The notes: generated from the letters alone by a model not told the origin. A DNA stretch of 55,784 nucleotides from Heterostelium multicystogenum (GCA_003667245.1 RCNN01000017.1:1-55784); one strand, 5' to 3'; numbered from the stretch's first letter, positions 20,509 to 30,457 are shown. Program-made: numbers and translations.

Positions 20509-20939
20509 TTTATTTCTTCATAAAAATTTTTTTTTATTTCTGTAAAATTAATCATAATAGGCCATTTTACTGCACTATACTTGATAATCTTTTTTATTTC
20601 TTCTTTTGGCACTTTACAATTTGAAAATTCAATCAAAATTTTTCCTTTACGTACAGGCATATACCAATCACTAATATCACCTTTTCCAGAACCCATACGT
20701 GCAGCACCCTTTACAGTTAACCCAAAAATAGGATTAAAATTAAAAAATATATTTGATTTATTCTTTAATTTTTTTACTAAATCCAATTTAATACGTTCCA
20801 TTTGTGCTAATTTTAAATACCCATTTGTTTGTGCTTTAATTCCAAATTGTCCAAAATTTAATTTATTTTTTTTTTTTTCTATTTTTTCAATCCCAATTTT
20901 ATAATATTTTCGATATTTTGTTTTTTTAGGTATTTTCAT
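20505..20939 (-). CDS. rpl16: rpl16, mitochondrial ribosomal protein L16
   Basis: 144 residues. Shows FGQFGIKAQTNGYL near the N-terminus and the diagnostic TVKGAARMGSGKGDISDWYMPVRKG (bacterial KPxExRMGxGKGxPExWVAxVKPG). The frame ends TGA TAA, so reading UGA as Trp would add only one residue. Its ATG overlaps the TAA of the rps3 C-terminal ORF. Confidence 0.96.
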   Translation of the reverse strand: MKIPKKTKYRKYYKIGIEKIEKKKNKLNFGQFGIKAQTNGYLKLAQMERIKLDLVKKLKNKSNIFFNFNPIFGLTVKGAARMGSGKGDISDWYMPVRKGKILIEFSNCKVPKEEIKKIIKYSAVKWPIMINFTEIKKNFYEEIK

Positions 20940-22114
20940 TAGATTCTTTTATTATCAAATTTATATGAATAAACATATTTATATGGCATATAGACAAATA
21001 AATTACGTACTAACCATACTTTAATTCCACATTTTCCATATTTAAAAACAATAGCATCTTTAGCATAATCAATATAAACATTCATATTATTTGTTGGTAT
21101 TAATCCTTTTTGAATAACATCTACACGTGCCATAATACTAGAACTTAATCTTCCTGCAAATCTTACTTTAAATCCAAAAAAACTCATTGATTTTTCTAAT
21201 TTTCGTAACATATTTACAATTAACCATTTTAGACTTTTAGTTATATCCATAGTTTTTAATATACGTTTTAATAATAAATCTGCATTTATATTTTCTTCTA
21301 ATAATCCAAAGAAATTTATTGTATATTTATTAGTATGTATTATTTGTTTTAAATTATATAAAATTATTTGAGCATAAATATAAAAAATTTTATTTGCTCT
21401 TTTAAATTTTTTTTTATTTAACTCTATTTTTGTACTCATATGAGGTATAATAAAAAACTTAATTAAGTTTTTTATTATATTTCCCTGTTTACTTAAACAC
21501 TTATTTGCTGTTTTCTTTAATAATATTAAATTAATTTTTAATATTAATTGTAAAAAATATTTCTTATATTTAAATAAAAAATATTTTTTATTTAAATAAT
21601 TATGATCATTAACTTTAAAATTTTCACAAATATAAGATTCTAAAGTTAAATGACTTCCTTTTAATTTTTTTTTTACTTTTTTTAAATTATGTAATTCTTT
21701 ACGCATATTAAAAAAAATTTTCATTTTTTTTAAATAAACCCTAAAAAATAAAAATAACATTAATTTTAACATAGTAATTAATTCTTTATTATTATAAATA
21801 TAATCAGAATTCAAATGCTTATAACTTAATTTATCTAATAATAATTTATCTATTTTATTACGCTTATAATAATAATAATAACCAAAATTTGATAGATTAT
21901 TATTTAATAATTGTCCTTTCTTTTGTATATTCCATAAATTTTTGTTAAAATAACTTGTTAAACTAAAAAGAGATCCTTTTTTTTTATATTTTATTTTTTG
22001 TGCAAATGTTTCTAAATCTGTTCTATAAAAATATAACTTACGTAATACTTTAACTTGCTTTTTTTTTTTATTTTTATATCTTATTTTTTTTTTTTTTTTT
22101 TTTTTTTTAATGTC
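20939..22114 (-). CDS. rps3: rps3, C-terminal part (no ATG; probably continuous with the upstream ORF)
   Basis: Open frame from the stop at 22115-22117 down to TAA at 20939-20941. The last 100 residues are the S3 C-terminal domain: FGFKVRFAGRLSSSIMARVDVIQKG, then an IDYAKDAIVFKYGKCGIKVWLV segment matching bacterial GRLGGAExARxEWxxEGRVPLHTLRADIDYG...GVKVWI. No ATG occurs in this frame; the first in-frame TTG is at 21812-21814, too far in. Upstream it runs through a 25-base A run (minus strand of 22084-22108). A one- or two-base length error there would join it to the ORF at 22081-22824. I infer a sequencing slip. Confidence 0.8.
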   Translation of the reverse strand, partial: DIKKKKKKKKIRYKNKKKKQVKVLRKLYFYRTDLETFAQKIKYKKKGSLFSLTSYFNKNLWNIQKKGQLLNNNLSNFGYYYYYKRNKIDKLLLDKLSYKHLNSDYIYNNKELITMLKLMLFLFFRVYLKKMKIFFNMRKELHNLKKVKKKLKGSHLTLESYICENFKVNDHNYLNKKYFLFKYKKYFLQLILKINLILLKKTANKCLSKQGNIIKNLIKFFIIPHMSTKIELNKKKFKRANKIFYIYAQIILYNLKQIIHTNKYTINFFGLLEENINADLLLKRILKTMDITKSLKWLIVNMLRKLEKSMSFFGFKVRFAGRLSSSIMARVDVIQKGLIPTNNMNVYIDYAKDAIVFKYGKCGIKVWLVRNLFVYMPYKYVYSYKFDNKRI

Positions 22115-22824
22115 TTAAAAAGTTTTGTATATAAGTATTGTTTGTATGCTTTATTAAATCTCTTAAAAATTTTTATATTTCCTTTTAATTTTGTTGCAAA
22201 TTTAAAATATAATTTACGATTTTTCAAGATATTAGTTAAAGAAGAATTATTATTAATATAATCTGAGATTAACGAATTTCTTTTTATTCTATATCTAAAT
22301 TTAATTTTTTTTGTACTAAATTTAAATTTTAATTTACGATTTAATTTTTTATAATATAAAAGTACTTTGCGAGTTATTTTTTTTTTACTAAAATATATTT
22401 TTTTTGTACGTTTTATTTTATAATTAAATAAAGATTGTAACTTTGCTTTATAATAATTATTAATATGTAGACTTTTGCGTCGCTTAATAATCTTTAATTT
22501 AAAAGAATCTAAATACTTACGCACAACTTCAATATTTTTTTTAAATTTAAAGCTAATAAATCGTTTTACATTTTTTCTAATTTTTTTCTTATATTTATAT
22601 TTATTAAATCCCCCTTTAAATCCTTTTTTTGTTTTAAATCTTTTTGAAAAAGGATTTCGCTTTAATTTTTGAGCAGCTTTTATACTATAATAAGTATTTA
22701 AATAAGAATAACGATACTGTAAATAACTAAAGTTACTCTTATTCTTTTTTTTTACAGTATTTACATAATTTATATTTTTATTTTTTTTTTTATGATCTAT
22801 TAAAAAATTTTTAGTTTGTCGCAT
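22081..22824 (-). CDS. rps3: Lys-rich ORF, probable middle part of rps3
   Basis: 247 residues beginning ATG immediately after the TAA that ends the rps3 N-terminal ORF, and in the same frame as it. It ends in a run of Lys codons and a TAA just past the 25-base A run. Composition is about half Lys, Arg, Asn and Tyr; no motif is visible. The next ORF down, in another frame, carries the S3 C-terminus. It may be the start of a separate rps3-C gene or an insertion in a single large rps3. Confidence 0.55.
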   Translation of the reverse strand: MRQTKNFLIDHKKKNKNINYVNTVKKKNKSNFSYLQYRYSYLNTYYSIKAAQKLKRNPFSKRFKTKKGFKGGFNKYKYKKKIRKNVKRFISFKFKKNIEVVRKYLDSFKLKIIKRRKSLHINNYYKAKLQSLFNYKIKRTKKIYFSKKKITRKVLLYYKKLNRKLKFKFSTKKIKFRYRIKRNSLISDYINNNSSLTNILKNRKLYFKFATKLKGNIKIFKRFNKAYKQYLYTKLFKTLKKKKKKKK

Positions 22825-23982
22825 TTATCTTTTTTTTGTATAAATATAACATTTTTTCTTAGTTTTACCAGTAACTTTTAAAGGTTTTTTTTGTAATCCT
22901 TGATGTATTGTTTTTTTTAAAAATTTTTCTTTTAAAAAAATTTTTCTTTGTTGTTTTTTTTTTAATTTAAATTTATTTTTAAATAACGAAGGTTTTTTAG
23001 AAATATAATCTTTAAAATCATATTTTATTAACGATATATTTCTAAATTTAGCACGATTTCTTGTTTTATAATAATAACCTTTATTTTTTTTCTTTAAATT
23101 CATTATTCTTAAAATTATTGGATTTAATTTATAAATTAAAATTTTTGAATTTAAACCAAATCTATTTAAAACATTTCCTTGTTTTGTTAAAAATATTTTT
23201 TTTAATAAAGTATTTGAAATTCTATATTTATTTTTATTTAAATATTTCTGAATCTTTTTTAATTGTTTTAATTTATTAAATTGTTTTTTCTTTAAAGTTA
23301 TTTTCTTATTTTTACGATAATAAAAACTTTGAAGATTTAAATTTTCTTTTTTTTTCTTATATAATTTTTTATAAAAAGATTTAGAATATCCATAATATTT
23401 TTTTTTTACTTTAATTTTATATTTTTTAGTTAAAAACTTATTTAGTTTTTTACGAATATTTCCGGGAAAACGTTTTAATATATAATTATTAAACATAATC
23501 TTATTTTTTAAAGTAGCCTTAAAAAATAAATTATTAAATATTAAAAAATTTTTATATTTTTTTAATACTTTTTTTTTTATAACTTTGCGCTTACGTATAA
23601 TTAAACTTTTTTTTATATAATTTTTTTTTAATTTTTTATAAAAACGTTTATTTTTAGTATTTAAATATTGTTGTAAAGTTGTATCATAAAAAAATAAATT
23701 TAATTGATAATTTGCTTGCGCACGCATAATACTTAAATGACTAAACACATAAGGAAAATTATTAAAAAAAAAATGTTTTAAAAATTTTTTTTTACGTTTT
23801 TTTATTTTTGCTAATATTTTTAAATATACTTTTTGATTAAAAAATTGACGAATATATTTATAAATTAAAAAATTTTCAATTGTATATTTAACTCTTTTAT
23901 TATTTTTTCTGCTATAAGAGGCAGCTACCCAAGGAGATACCACTCCTAATCTTAATAATACTGGATTTATAACATGTCCCAT
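22825..23982 (-). CDS. rps3: rps3, N-terminal part with Lys-rich tail
   Basis: 385 residues. The first 25 residues, MGHVINPVLLRLGVV...W, are the S3 N-terminus (bacterial MGQKVNPxGLRLGI). The rest is a long basic, Tyr- and Phe-rich tail with no recognised domain. It ends in TAA and the next codon is the ATG of the 247-residue ORF. S3 is normally about 220 residues in bacteria; the pieces here total about 1000 codons. Preceded directly by rps19, as in bacteria (rpl22 missing). Confidence 0.85.
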   Translation of the reverse strand: MGHVINPVLLRLGVVSPWVAASYSRKNNKRVKYTIENFLIYKYIRQFFNQKVYLKILAKIKKRKKKFLKHFFFNNFPYVFSHLSIMRAQANYQLNLFFYDTTLQQYLNTKNKRFYKKLKKNYIKKSLIIRKRKVIKKKVLKKYKNFLIFNNLFFKATLKNKIMFNNYILKRFPGNIRKKLNKFLTKKYKIKVKKKYYGYSKSFYKKLYKKKKENLNLQSFYYRKNKKITLKKKQFNKLKQLKKIQKYLNKNKYRISNTLLKKIFLTKQGNVLNRFGLNSKILIYKLNPIILRIMNLKKKNKGYYYKTRNRAKFRNISLIKYDFKDYISKKPSLFKNKFKLKKKQQRKIFLKEKFLKKTIHQGLQKKPLKVTGKTKKKCYIYTKKR

Positions 23983-24231
23983 TTATTTTTTCTTTTTAAA
24001 TTTTGCTGGTTTTTTTGTAACAGAATATTCACCTAATTTACGTCCTAATGCTTGATAACCTATTGTAGTTCCAACATATTTATGCCCATTATAAATATAA
24101 ATATTCTTATTTAAAAAATAAGGTAAAATTGTTGAACTACGACACATAGTTATTATATTTTGGTTTTTTATATTATTATATTTTTTTAATTCTAAATTCA
24201 TCCATATACCTTTCCAAATTGATCTACTCAT
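23983..24231 (-). CDS. rps19: rps19, mitochondrial ribosomal protein S19
   Basis: 82 residues, normal length. Begins MSRSIWKGIW and contains RSSTILPYFLNKNIYIYNGHKYV (bacterial RSSTIxPxFVGxTxxVHNGKxxV) and KLGEYSVTKKP near the end. Immediately follows rpl2 and abuts rps3. Confidence 0.97.
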   Translation of the reverse strand: MSRSIWKGIWMNLELKKYNNIKNQNIITMCRSSTILPYFLNKNIYIYNGHKYVGTTIGYQALGRKLGEYSVTKKPAKFKKKK

Positions 24232-24233
24232 GT

Positions 24234-25016
24234 TTATTTTTTTTCAATTAATTTTTGCTTACGTTGACTTATTATAATTAATGCATTCGAAAATTTATTT
24301 CGTTTACGTGTACTATGATTTAACCCAATTTTACCAGAATATGTACGACAAGTAATTCCACCGTTTGTACGTCCTCCATGTGGATGATCAACAGGATTCA
24401 TTGCAATTCCTCGGACAGAAGGTCTAAATCCTTGATTTCTTGTATCACTTGCTTTTTTTTTTTTTTCTAATTTATGGTTTATATTAGAAACACTACCAAT
24501 TGTAGCATAACATAATTTAGATAATAATCTATGTTCTTTTGAACTTAATTTTACTAAACTATAATTTTTACTAAATTGTTTAATTATAATTGAACCAGTA
24601 CCTGCAGATCGACTTAATTTACTTCCAGAATTTTTAAATAATTCTAAAGAATTTAAGAAAATTCCTTCAGGTAATTTTTCTAAAATACTACTATCTCCTA
24701 TATTTTTTATTTGATCATTTGAAGTTTTTATTAAACTACCTAATTGTAATTTATGAGGAGCAATAATATAAAAGTATATTCCATATTTTATTGAACAACA
24801 TAATGCTATATATGCGGTTCTATTAGGATCATATTCAATACGTAAAGTATATATCCATAAATTTAACCATTTTTGTCTAAAATATTCTATAAATCTATAT
24901 TTTCGTTTTAATGCACCCCCTCTATGTCTTATAGTAATAGTTCCAAAACTTCTACCATTTATTCTTTTTTTTCCACTTTGTAATCTTCTATTTAAAATTT
25001 TCCAAATTTTAACCAT
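24234..25016 (-). CDS. rpl2: rpl2, mitochondrial ribosomal protein L2
   Basis: 260 residues, close to the bacterial length. N-terminal SFGTITIRHRGGALKRKYR (bacterial GRIxxRHRGGGHKxxYR), YDPNRTAYIAL, and the peptidyl-transferase-centre loop VRGIAMNPVDHPHGGRTNGG near residue 205 with the critical His. Overlaps the end of rps7 by 25 bases. Confidence 0.97.
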   Translation of the reverse strand: MVKIWKILNRRLQSGKKRINGRSFGTITIRHRGGALKRKYRFIEYFRQKWLNLWIYTLRIEYDPNRTAYIALCCSIKYGIYFYIIAPHKLQLGSLIKTSNDQIKNIGDSSILEKLPEGIFLNSLELFKNSGSKLSRSAGTGSIIIKQFSKNYSLVKLSSKEHRLLSKLCYATIGSVSNINHKLEKKKKASDTRNQGFRPSVRGIAMNPVDHPHGGRTNGGITCRTYSGKIGLNHSTRKRNKFSNALIIISQRKQKLIEKK

Positions 25017-25483
25017 TTTTTTCTTCTAAATAACATACGTAATCTCATTCTACGAGTTCTTGGTTTTCTACGTGTTTTTCTACAAAAAGTTGTAGCATAC
25101 CGTACTTGTTTATATAATTCCCATTTTTCTTTCATAATTGCACCTTTATTATTATAAGCATTTTTTAACTCTTCTACAACTTTACTTGCAAAACTTGATA
25201 ATTTTTTACGTTCCACTACTTTTAATAACCATTTCATTGCATATTTTTCTGCTTTTTGTGGATTTAAAAATATAGGTTTTATCAATTCAGCCCCTTTTAT
25301 TTTTTTTACTTGAACTCCCATAATTGGAGTCATATTATATATAGCTTTTCTAACATATTTATATACATTTTGAATACCTGATTCTTTTAATGATATAATT
25401 ATATCCATATATAATCTCTCCGCTTTTATATATTTTCCTTTTTTCATTAACATATTTAAAAAACGTTGTTCAAATGTTTTCAT
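24992..25483 (-). CDS. rps7: rps7, mitochondrial ribosomal protein S7
   Basis: 163 residues. Shows FLNMLMKKGKYIKAERLYMD (bacterial FIN.LM.DGKKS.AE.I.Y.A), a PIMGVQVKKIKGA segment (bacterial P..EVRSRRVGGA) and AMKWLLKVVERK. The C-terminal 25 residues are Arg-rich. Its start overlaps the last base of the rps12 stop. Confidence 0.95.
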   Translation of the reverse strand: MKTFEQRFLNMLMKKGKYIKAERLYMDIIISLKESGIQNVYKYVRKAIYNMTPIMGVQVKKIKGAELIKPIFLNPQKAEKYAMKWLLKVVERKKLSSFASKVVEELKNAYNNKGAIMKEKWELYKQVRYATTFCRKTRRKPRTRRMRLRMLFRRKKWLKFGKF

Positions 25484-25875
25484 TATTTTCCTAATTTTTT
25501 TGCACTAAATTTTGAACGTCTGTTCATTCTAGTAAAATTTTCTTTAACTGTAAAATCATATTTACTTCTAATAATATGATAACGGACTCCTGGTAAATCT
25601 GGAACTCTACCACCACGTACTAATACTGTTGATAAATTTTGCAAGTTATGTAATCCTATACCAGGAATATATGCTAAAATATTTTTTTTTTTTTCTTTTC
25701 CAAAACTTAATACAACTTTTGCTATTTTACGTATTGCAGAATTTGGTTTTTTTGGCTTAACTTCATAAACTCTTGCACAATACCCCTTTTTTTGAGGATA
25801 TCCGCTTAATACTGTTTTTATATTTTTTTTTGGTTGTCTAATTTTTTGTATTTTTAATTGATTGAATGTTGGCAT
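25483..25875 (-). CDS. rps12: rps12, mitochondrial ribosomal protein S12
   Basis: 130 residues. Almost the full bacterial pattern: [37 protein letters not shown] and the decoding-site loop [34 protein letters not shown]. The PKKPNSA loop is the site of streptomycin resistance changes in bacteria. Its start lies 38 bases inside the upstream rpl10-like ORF. Confidence 0.98.
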   Translation of the reverse strand: MPTFNQLKIQKIRQPKKNIKTVLSGYPQKKGYCARVYEVKPKKPNSAIRKIAKVVLSFGKEKKKNILAYIPGIGLHNLQNLSTVLVRGGRVPDLPGVRYHIIRSKYDFTVKENFTRMNRRSKFSAKKLGK

Positions 25876-26389
25876 TTAAAATTTGCTTCAATTTTAATAA
25901 AATAGTAATTTGTTTTGATTTTAAAATTTTATATAAATTTCCATAAATAGAATCTCTTGTTATATTTGTATTATTTTTTAAATAATTATTATAATATACA
26001 ATAGATTTTGTTTTAAATTTATTATTATAATTTAATAATAAATTTAAAGGTATTAATGTATCACTTAAAGATTCCTCTTTTAAATAATTAAAAAAAAATG
26101 AAATATCTTTAATCACATTAATGCAATTTACTAAGATTAAATCATTGTTCATTAAGCTTTCTTTATAAAAACCCCGTTGAATTAATTGTTTTTTTATAAT
26201 ATTATTTAAATATAGAATTTCAATATTATTATATAACATTACACTAGTTAATTTATTTAATTGTCTTCCAGTTATACCATTGGATTGAATTAATATAAAT
26301 CCAGAAAATTCATTATTAATATTTTTTTCAATTAATTTATTATATTTTTTTATACTTTGATTATATCTATATACTTTATTTTCTATCAT
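25838..26389 (-). CDS. rpl10: Candidate rpl10, ribosomal protein L10
   Basis: 183 residues. The fold pattern of L10 is visible: [43 protein letters not shown] resembles the bacterial strand, G-[LIMV]-T, LRxxLRxxGxxxxVxKNTLxxxA; a later NYLKEES segment; and a C-terminus of repeated Leu- and Lys-rich helix ([19 protein letters not shown]) like the L10 tail. The place between rpl11 and rps12 is exactly that of rplJ in the bacterial rplKAJL-rpoBC-rpsL order. Ends TAG, overlapping rps12 by 38 bases. Sequence similarity is weak, so I hold this as probable. Confidence 0.65.
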   Translation of the reverse strand: MIENKVYRYNQSIKKYNKLIEKNINNEFSGFILIQSNGITGRQLNKLTSVMLYNNIEILYLNNIIKKQLIQRGFYKESLMNNDLILVNCINVIKDISFFFNYLKEESLSDTLIPLNLLLNYNNKFKTKSIVYYNNYLKNNTNITRDSIYGNLYKILKSKQITILLKLKQILNANIQSIKNTKN

Positions 26390-26394
26390 ATTTT

Positions 26395-26901
26395 TTATTT
26401 TATATATATACCCATTGATTTACAATTTCCTAATAATTTTAAAACACATAATTTTAAATATTTTGAATTTATATTTTGATATGTTTTTAAAGATCCATTA
26501 TTAAATCCACAAATAAATATTGCAATTTTATAACAATTTTGTAATAATTGTTTTTTAGATACATATATTTTATTATTTGTACTTTTATTAAATTCTTCTT
26601 TAAACATTTCTTTTAAAAGTATACTAATTTTTGGCATACTTATTTCAAAATAAAAAGCTTTCACAATATTTATATATAAAGTCACTTTTAATACAACTCC
26701 TTTTTCAAATTGAGTAGTTTCAGTATTAAATTCATTACAGAATTCCATAATATTAATTCCATATTGACCTAATACTGGCCCTAAAGGAGGTGTCATAGAT
26801 GCTGTACCTGCTCCAATACTTAATTTTAATTTTACTAATAAAGGTTTAGAGACTACTTGTTCTTTTTTTATACTTTGTTTTTTTGATAAATATGTATTCA
26901 T
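26395..26901 (-). CDS. rpl11: rpl11, mitochondrial ribosomal protein L11
   Basis: 168 residues. The N-terminal domain holds [36 protein letters not shown], matching L11 (AGxAxPxPPVGPALGQxGVNIxxFxxxFN). L11 forms the GTPase-associated stalk base. First gene of the ribosomal protein block, after trnW; five bases separate it from the L10-like ORF. Confidence 0.97.
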   Translation of the reverse strand: MNTYLSKKQSIKKEQVVSKPLLVKLKLSIGAGTASMTPPLGPVLGQYGINIMEFCNEFNTETTQFEKGVVLKVTLYINIVKAFYFEISMPKISILLKEMFKEEFNKSTNNKIYVSKKQLLQNCYKIAIFICGFNNGSLKTYQNINSKYLKLCVLKLLGNCKSMGIYIK

Positions 26902-26938
26902 ATTTTATTTTTTAATTATTTTTATAATATTATAGTTG

Positions 26939-27010
26939 CGACAAAAATAAGACTTGAACTTATATCGAAGATTTTGGAGACCTTTGTTTTACCAATTAAA
27001 CTATTTTGTC
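26939..27010 (-). tRNA. trnW: trnW(CCA), tRNA-Trp
   Basis: Anticodon CCA in loop CTCCAAA with stem AAGGT/ATCTT. The acceptor pairs fully (GACAAAA with TTTTGTC), G73. No editing is predicted. The CCA anticodon reads UGG, not UGA, which bears on the genetic code question. Confidence 0.92.
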
Positions 27011-27072
27011 CTTATATTAAATAATATACTAAAATTACTAATTTATAATTTGTTATATATTTCTAATCTTTA

Positions 27073-27804
27073 TTAATGTAAATAAATAATATTAGAAATA
27101 TATATAACAACTAAAATAGAAAATACATATGCTTGTAAAAATGCAATACCTATTTCTAATAAAGAAAATGCACATACAAAAGCCCATGGTAATAATCCTA
27201 TATAACAATATTGAAATAAGAAAATTGCAGCACCTCCTACAATATGTAATAAAATATGTCCTGCTAACATATTTGCAAATAATCGTACAGCTAAACTTAA
27301 TGGACGTAAGCAATAAGACATTAATTCAATGAATACTAATAAAGGTAATAACCATGCTTCAATACCTGAAGGAATAAATAAATTAATAAACTTTATACCA
27401 TGTACTCTAAACCCGAAAATAGTAATACCTATCATTAATATAATTGCTAAAGAAAAAGTAATCATAATTTGACCAGTAACAGTAAAACTTAAAGGAACTA
27501 ATCCTAATACGTTTAATATTAATACAAATAAAAAAATTACAAAAATTAAAGGAAAAAATAAAATACCTGGTTTTCCTGTTTGTTCAATTATTAAATCAAT
27601 AAAAAATTCATAAAATAATTCTCCAAAGTTTTGCCAGTTATTTCCTATTAAAGTTGCTTTATAGATCATTAAACTAAATAATCCTATCACAATAACTATT
27701 GCACATCCAATATACATAGTTATTGTGGTTATTGAAAAATCATAATATTTAGAGATAAACACCATATAAGGTGTAATTTCAAATTGTTCAAATGTTGATT
27801 TCAT
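27073..27804 (-). CDS. atp6: atp6, ATP synthase subunit a
   Basis: 243-residue membrane subunit of the F0 proton channel. The essential Arg is R174 in LRPLSLAVRLFANMLAGH, in the penultimate membrane helices; the amphipathic C-terminal helix follows. N-terminus reads MKSTFEQFEI. Length and topology are normal. Lies eight bases after nad7 and is followed by trnW. Confidence 0.97.
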   Translation of the reverse strand: MKSTFEQFEITPYMVFISKYYDFSITTITMYIGCAIVIVIGLFSLMIYKATLIGNNWQNFGELFYEFFIDLIIEQTGKPGILFFPLIFVIFLFVLILNVLGLVPLSFTVTGQIMITFSLAIILMIGITIFGFRVHGIKFINLFIPSGIEAWLLPLLVFIELMSYCLRPLSLAVRLFANMLAGHILLHIVGGAAIFLFQYCYIGLLPWAFVCAFSLLEIGIAFLQAYVFSILVVIYISNIIYLH

Positions 27805-27811
27805 TATTATT

Positions 27812-29032
27812 TTATCTATCTACTTCTCCGAAAACTATATCTTGTGTTCCAATTAATGTAACAACATCTGCTAATAAATGGTCTTTACCCATCATGTTTA
27901 ATCCTTGTAAATGTAAAAACCCTGGGGCTTTTATTCTACATCTATAAGGTTTAGCTGTATCATTGGATTTTAAATATACTCCAAATTCACCTTTAGGTGC
28001 TTCTACTATTGTATATATTTCATTTGAAGGTATTACATATCCTTCTGAAAAATATTTAAAATGATTTATACACGATTCCATGTCTTTTTTTACAAATGCT
28101 CTGTCAGGTGCAACTAAATTTAAACCTTCAATTTTTATTAATCCAGGTTTTAAATTATTTAAAGCTTGTTCAATTATCATTAAACTTTGATACATTTCTT
28201 TTATACGTAAAATAAATCTAGTATATGAATTATTTTCTTCTCCTACAATTATATTAAAATTATATTTATCATAATCATCATAAGGATAATTTTTACGAAT
28301 ATCATAAATAACTCCAGCTCCTCTTAACATTACTCCAGTAAATCCTGCATTTTGAGAATCTTCCATACTTACTGTACCTATATCAACTAATCTTTGTTTC
28401 CAAATCCTATTATTAATTAACATATCTTCAATTTCTTCTAAACGTTTACGGTATTGTTGACAAAACATATAAATATCTTCACTTAAATTTAGTGGTAAAT
28501 CAAAAGCAACTCCTCCAGGACGTATATAAGAAGAATGCATACGAGCTCCTGAAACACGTTCATAAAATTCCATTAATTTTTCACGCTCTTCAAATGCCCA
28601 TAAAAATGGAGTTAAAGCTCCTACATCCATTGCATGTGTAGTTGTAGCTAAAATATGATTTAAAATTCTTGTAATTTCACTAAATAATATACGAATAACT
28701 TTTGCTCTTACAGGAATTTCTAATTCAATATTATAACTTTGTAAATATAAACGTTCTACAGCTAAAGAATATGCATGTTCTTGTACTTGCATTGATACAT
28801 AATCTAAACGATCAAAATAAGGTAATGCTTGTGTATATGTTTTATATTCAATTAATTTTTCAGTACCTCTATGTAATAATCCAATATGAGGATCAATACG
28901 TTTTACAGTTTCACTATCTAATTCAACAATTAAACGTAATACTCCGTGTGCAGCAGGATGTTGCGGTCCAAAATTTAATGTAAAATTTTTTATTAATTTT
29001 ACTGCATCAAATATTTTTAACACATTAATCAT
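27812..29032 (-). CDS. nad7: nad7, 49 kDa subunit of complex I
   Basis: 406 residues; quinone-site subunit of the peripheral arm. [18 protein letters not shown] at residues about 17-34 is the diagnostic start, with the HGVLR His near the quinone; RPGGVAFD and the C-terminal [20 protein letters not shown] are also canonical. Its ATG overlaps the last base of nad9. Confidence 0.98.
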   Translation of the reverse strand: MINVLKIFDAVKLIKNFTLNFGPQHPAAHGVLRLIVELDSETVKRIDPHIGLLHRGTEKLIEYKTYTQALPYFDRLDYVSMQVQEHAYSLAVERLYLQSYNIELEIPVRAKVIRILFSEITRILNHILATTTHAMDVGALTPFLWAFEEREKLMEFYERVSGARMHSSYIRPGGVAFDLPLNLSEDIYMFCQQYRKRLEEIEDMLINNRIWKQRLVDIGTVSMEDSQNAGFTGVMLRGAGVIYDIRKNYPYDDYDKYNFNIIVGEENNSYTRFILRIKEMYQSLMIIEQALNNLKPGLIKIEGLNLVAPDRAFVKKDMESCINHFKYFSEGYVIPSNEIYTIVEAPKGEFGVYLKSNDTAKPYRCRIKAPGFLHLQGLNMMGKDHLLADVVTLIGTQDIVFGEVDR

Positions 29033-29652
29033 TAAATAATTTTATCTAAAAATACTTTTTTTTCATGATCTCCCCATGAAATACCATACTCATACATTCT
29101 AAATTCTTGCATTAATTCAATTGGTTTATATATTATTTTTTTATCATTTATATCATAATACACTTCAATATATCCAGTTAATGGAAAATCTTTTTTTAAA
29201 GGATACCATGAAAATCCATAATCGGTTAATATACGTCGTAAATCAGGATGATTGGCAAAATAAATCCCATACATGTCCCAAATTTCACGCTCTAACCATA
29301 CAGCAGAACTAAATAATGAACTACATGATTCTATTGTTTCATTATTTTTTAAATACACTATTACATGTATTCTACTATTATTAAAAATACTATTTAAAAC
29401 ATAAATTATTTTAAATCTTCCTAATTTATTTTCTTCAATATTTAAACAATCAACGCATACAATATCTAATAACATTTTACTTTGCATTATTGTATTTAAT
29501 TTTAATATACTTAATATATTATTTAAATTTCTTGAATCTACAATAACATTTAAATTTCCAGGAGTATATACTATTTTCTTTATTAAATTAGGAACCATAT
29601 TTAATAACATTGTTCCTAAATATATATAATGTCTTATATTATTTATATACAT
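29032..29652 (-). CDS. nad9: nad9, 30 kDa subunit of complex I
   Basis: 206 residues. [43 protein letters not shown] is the complex I 30 kDa signature. TAA overlaps the nad7 start; the ATG is one base after the nad3 stop region. Confidence 0.98.
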   Translation of the reverse strand: MYINNIRHYIYLGTMLLNMVPNLIKKIVYTPGNLNVIVDSRNLNNILSILKLNTIMQSKMLLDIVCVDCLNIEENKLGRFKIIYVLNSIFNNSRIHVIVYLKNNETIESCSSLFSSAVWLEREIWDMYGIYFANHPDLRRILTDYGFSWYPLKKDFPLTGYIEVYYDINDKKIIYKPIELMQEFRMYEYGISWGDHEKKVFLDKII

Positions 29653-29653
29653 A

Positions 29654-30010
29654 TTATGTCCAGTCTAATGCACCTTTTTTTAATTCATAAAATAATCCAA
29701 TACCTAATATACCTAAAAAAAGTAACATAAAATTATAGGAAATAAAAGTATTTGAGATTAAACTTACACTAAAAGGAAATAAAAATGTTATTTCTAAATC
29801 AAAAATTAAAAATAAAATAGCAACTAAATAAAAACGTACATCAAATTCATCTCGAGCTTGCCCGAAAGGATCAAATCCACATTCATATCCCATTAATTTA
29901 TCTTCATAAGATATTTTAAACATTAATGCCCATCCTAAATAAAAAACTAACATAGATACTGCTAGTATAATTATTAAAAAAATTAATATATATTTATATT
30001 CTAAAATCAT
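29654..30010 (-). CDS. nad3: nad3, NADH dehydrogenase subunit 3
   Basis: 118 residues, three membrane helices. Contains the loop Cys motif YECGFDPFGQARDEFDVRFYLVAILFLIFDLEITFLFPF, typical of Nad3. Starts directly after the atp4 stop. Confidence 0.98.
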   Translation of the reverse strand: MILEYKYILIFLIIILAVSMLVFYLGWALMFKISYEDKLMGYECGFDPFGQARDEFDVRFYLVAILFLIFDLEITFLFPFSVSLISNTFISYNFMLLFLGILGIGLFYELKKGALDWT

Positions 30011-30457
30011 TTATATTTTTTTAATTCCTTTTTTTGGTTCATAATTAACCATATAAATCATAATTAATTTATTTAAATATAATTCACTCATTTTAACTAA
30101 TTTTAATTTTAAATCATTTTTTAATAATTTGGTCCAAATTTGACTTCTTTTTAATCCCATTAATAATTTACGTTTAATCATATCCTGTGCTTGTATTAAA
30201 TATACAATCATATTTTTTAAATTTTGTAATAATTTAATATTTAAATTACTAATTTTTTCAAATAATACTAAATATTCTGCAGAACGTGCTTTTAAAGTTT
30301 CATCAATACTTCCTTCAATTAAATTATAAATTAAAGTAATACTTATAATAAAACTAATAATAATTACAATTTCTTCATTTAATGCAATTTCTTCTTTTGC
30401 AATATCAAAAATTAATATTAATAATACATAAAATCCAAATTTTAATTTATTTGACAT
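30011..30457 (-). CDS. atp4: atp4 (ymf39 type), ATP synthase peripheral stalk subunit b
   Basis: 148 residues. Two hydrophobic stretches near residues 5-20 and 30-46 are followed by a long amphipathic helix (EGSIDETLKARSAEYLVLFEKI...), the arrangement of mitochondrial-encoded subunit b proteins. Position next to atp8 supports the call, as these two often pair in protist mtDNAs. Sequence conservation is low, so the identification is by architecture and context. Confidence 0.75.
   Translation of the reverse strand: MSNKLKFGFYVLLILIFDIAKEEIALNEEIVIIISFIISITLIYNLIEGSIDETLKARSAEYLVLFEKISNLNIKLLQNLKNMIVYLIQAQDMIKRKLLMGLKRSQIWTKLLKNDLKLKLVKMSELYLNKLIMIYMVNYEPKKGIKKI

Noticed and set aside
21812..21814. 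TTG as start codon of the rps3 C-terminal ORF
   Set aside because: The open frame extends about 90 codons upstream with the same basic composition, so starting here would discard coding-like sequence. A frame slip in the A run is more likely.
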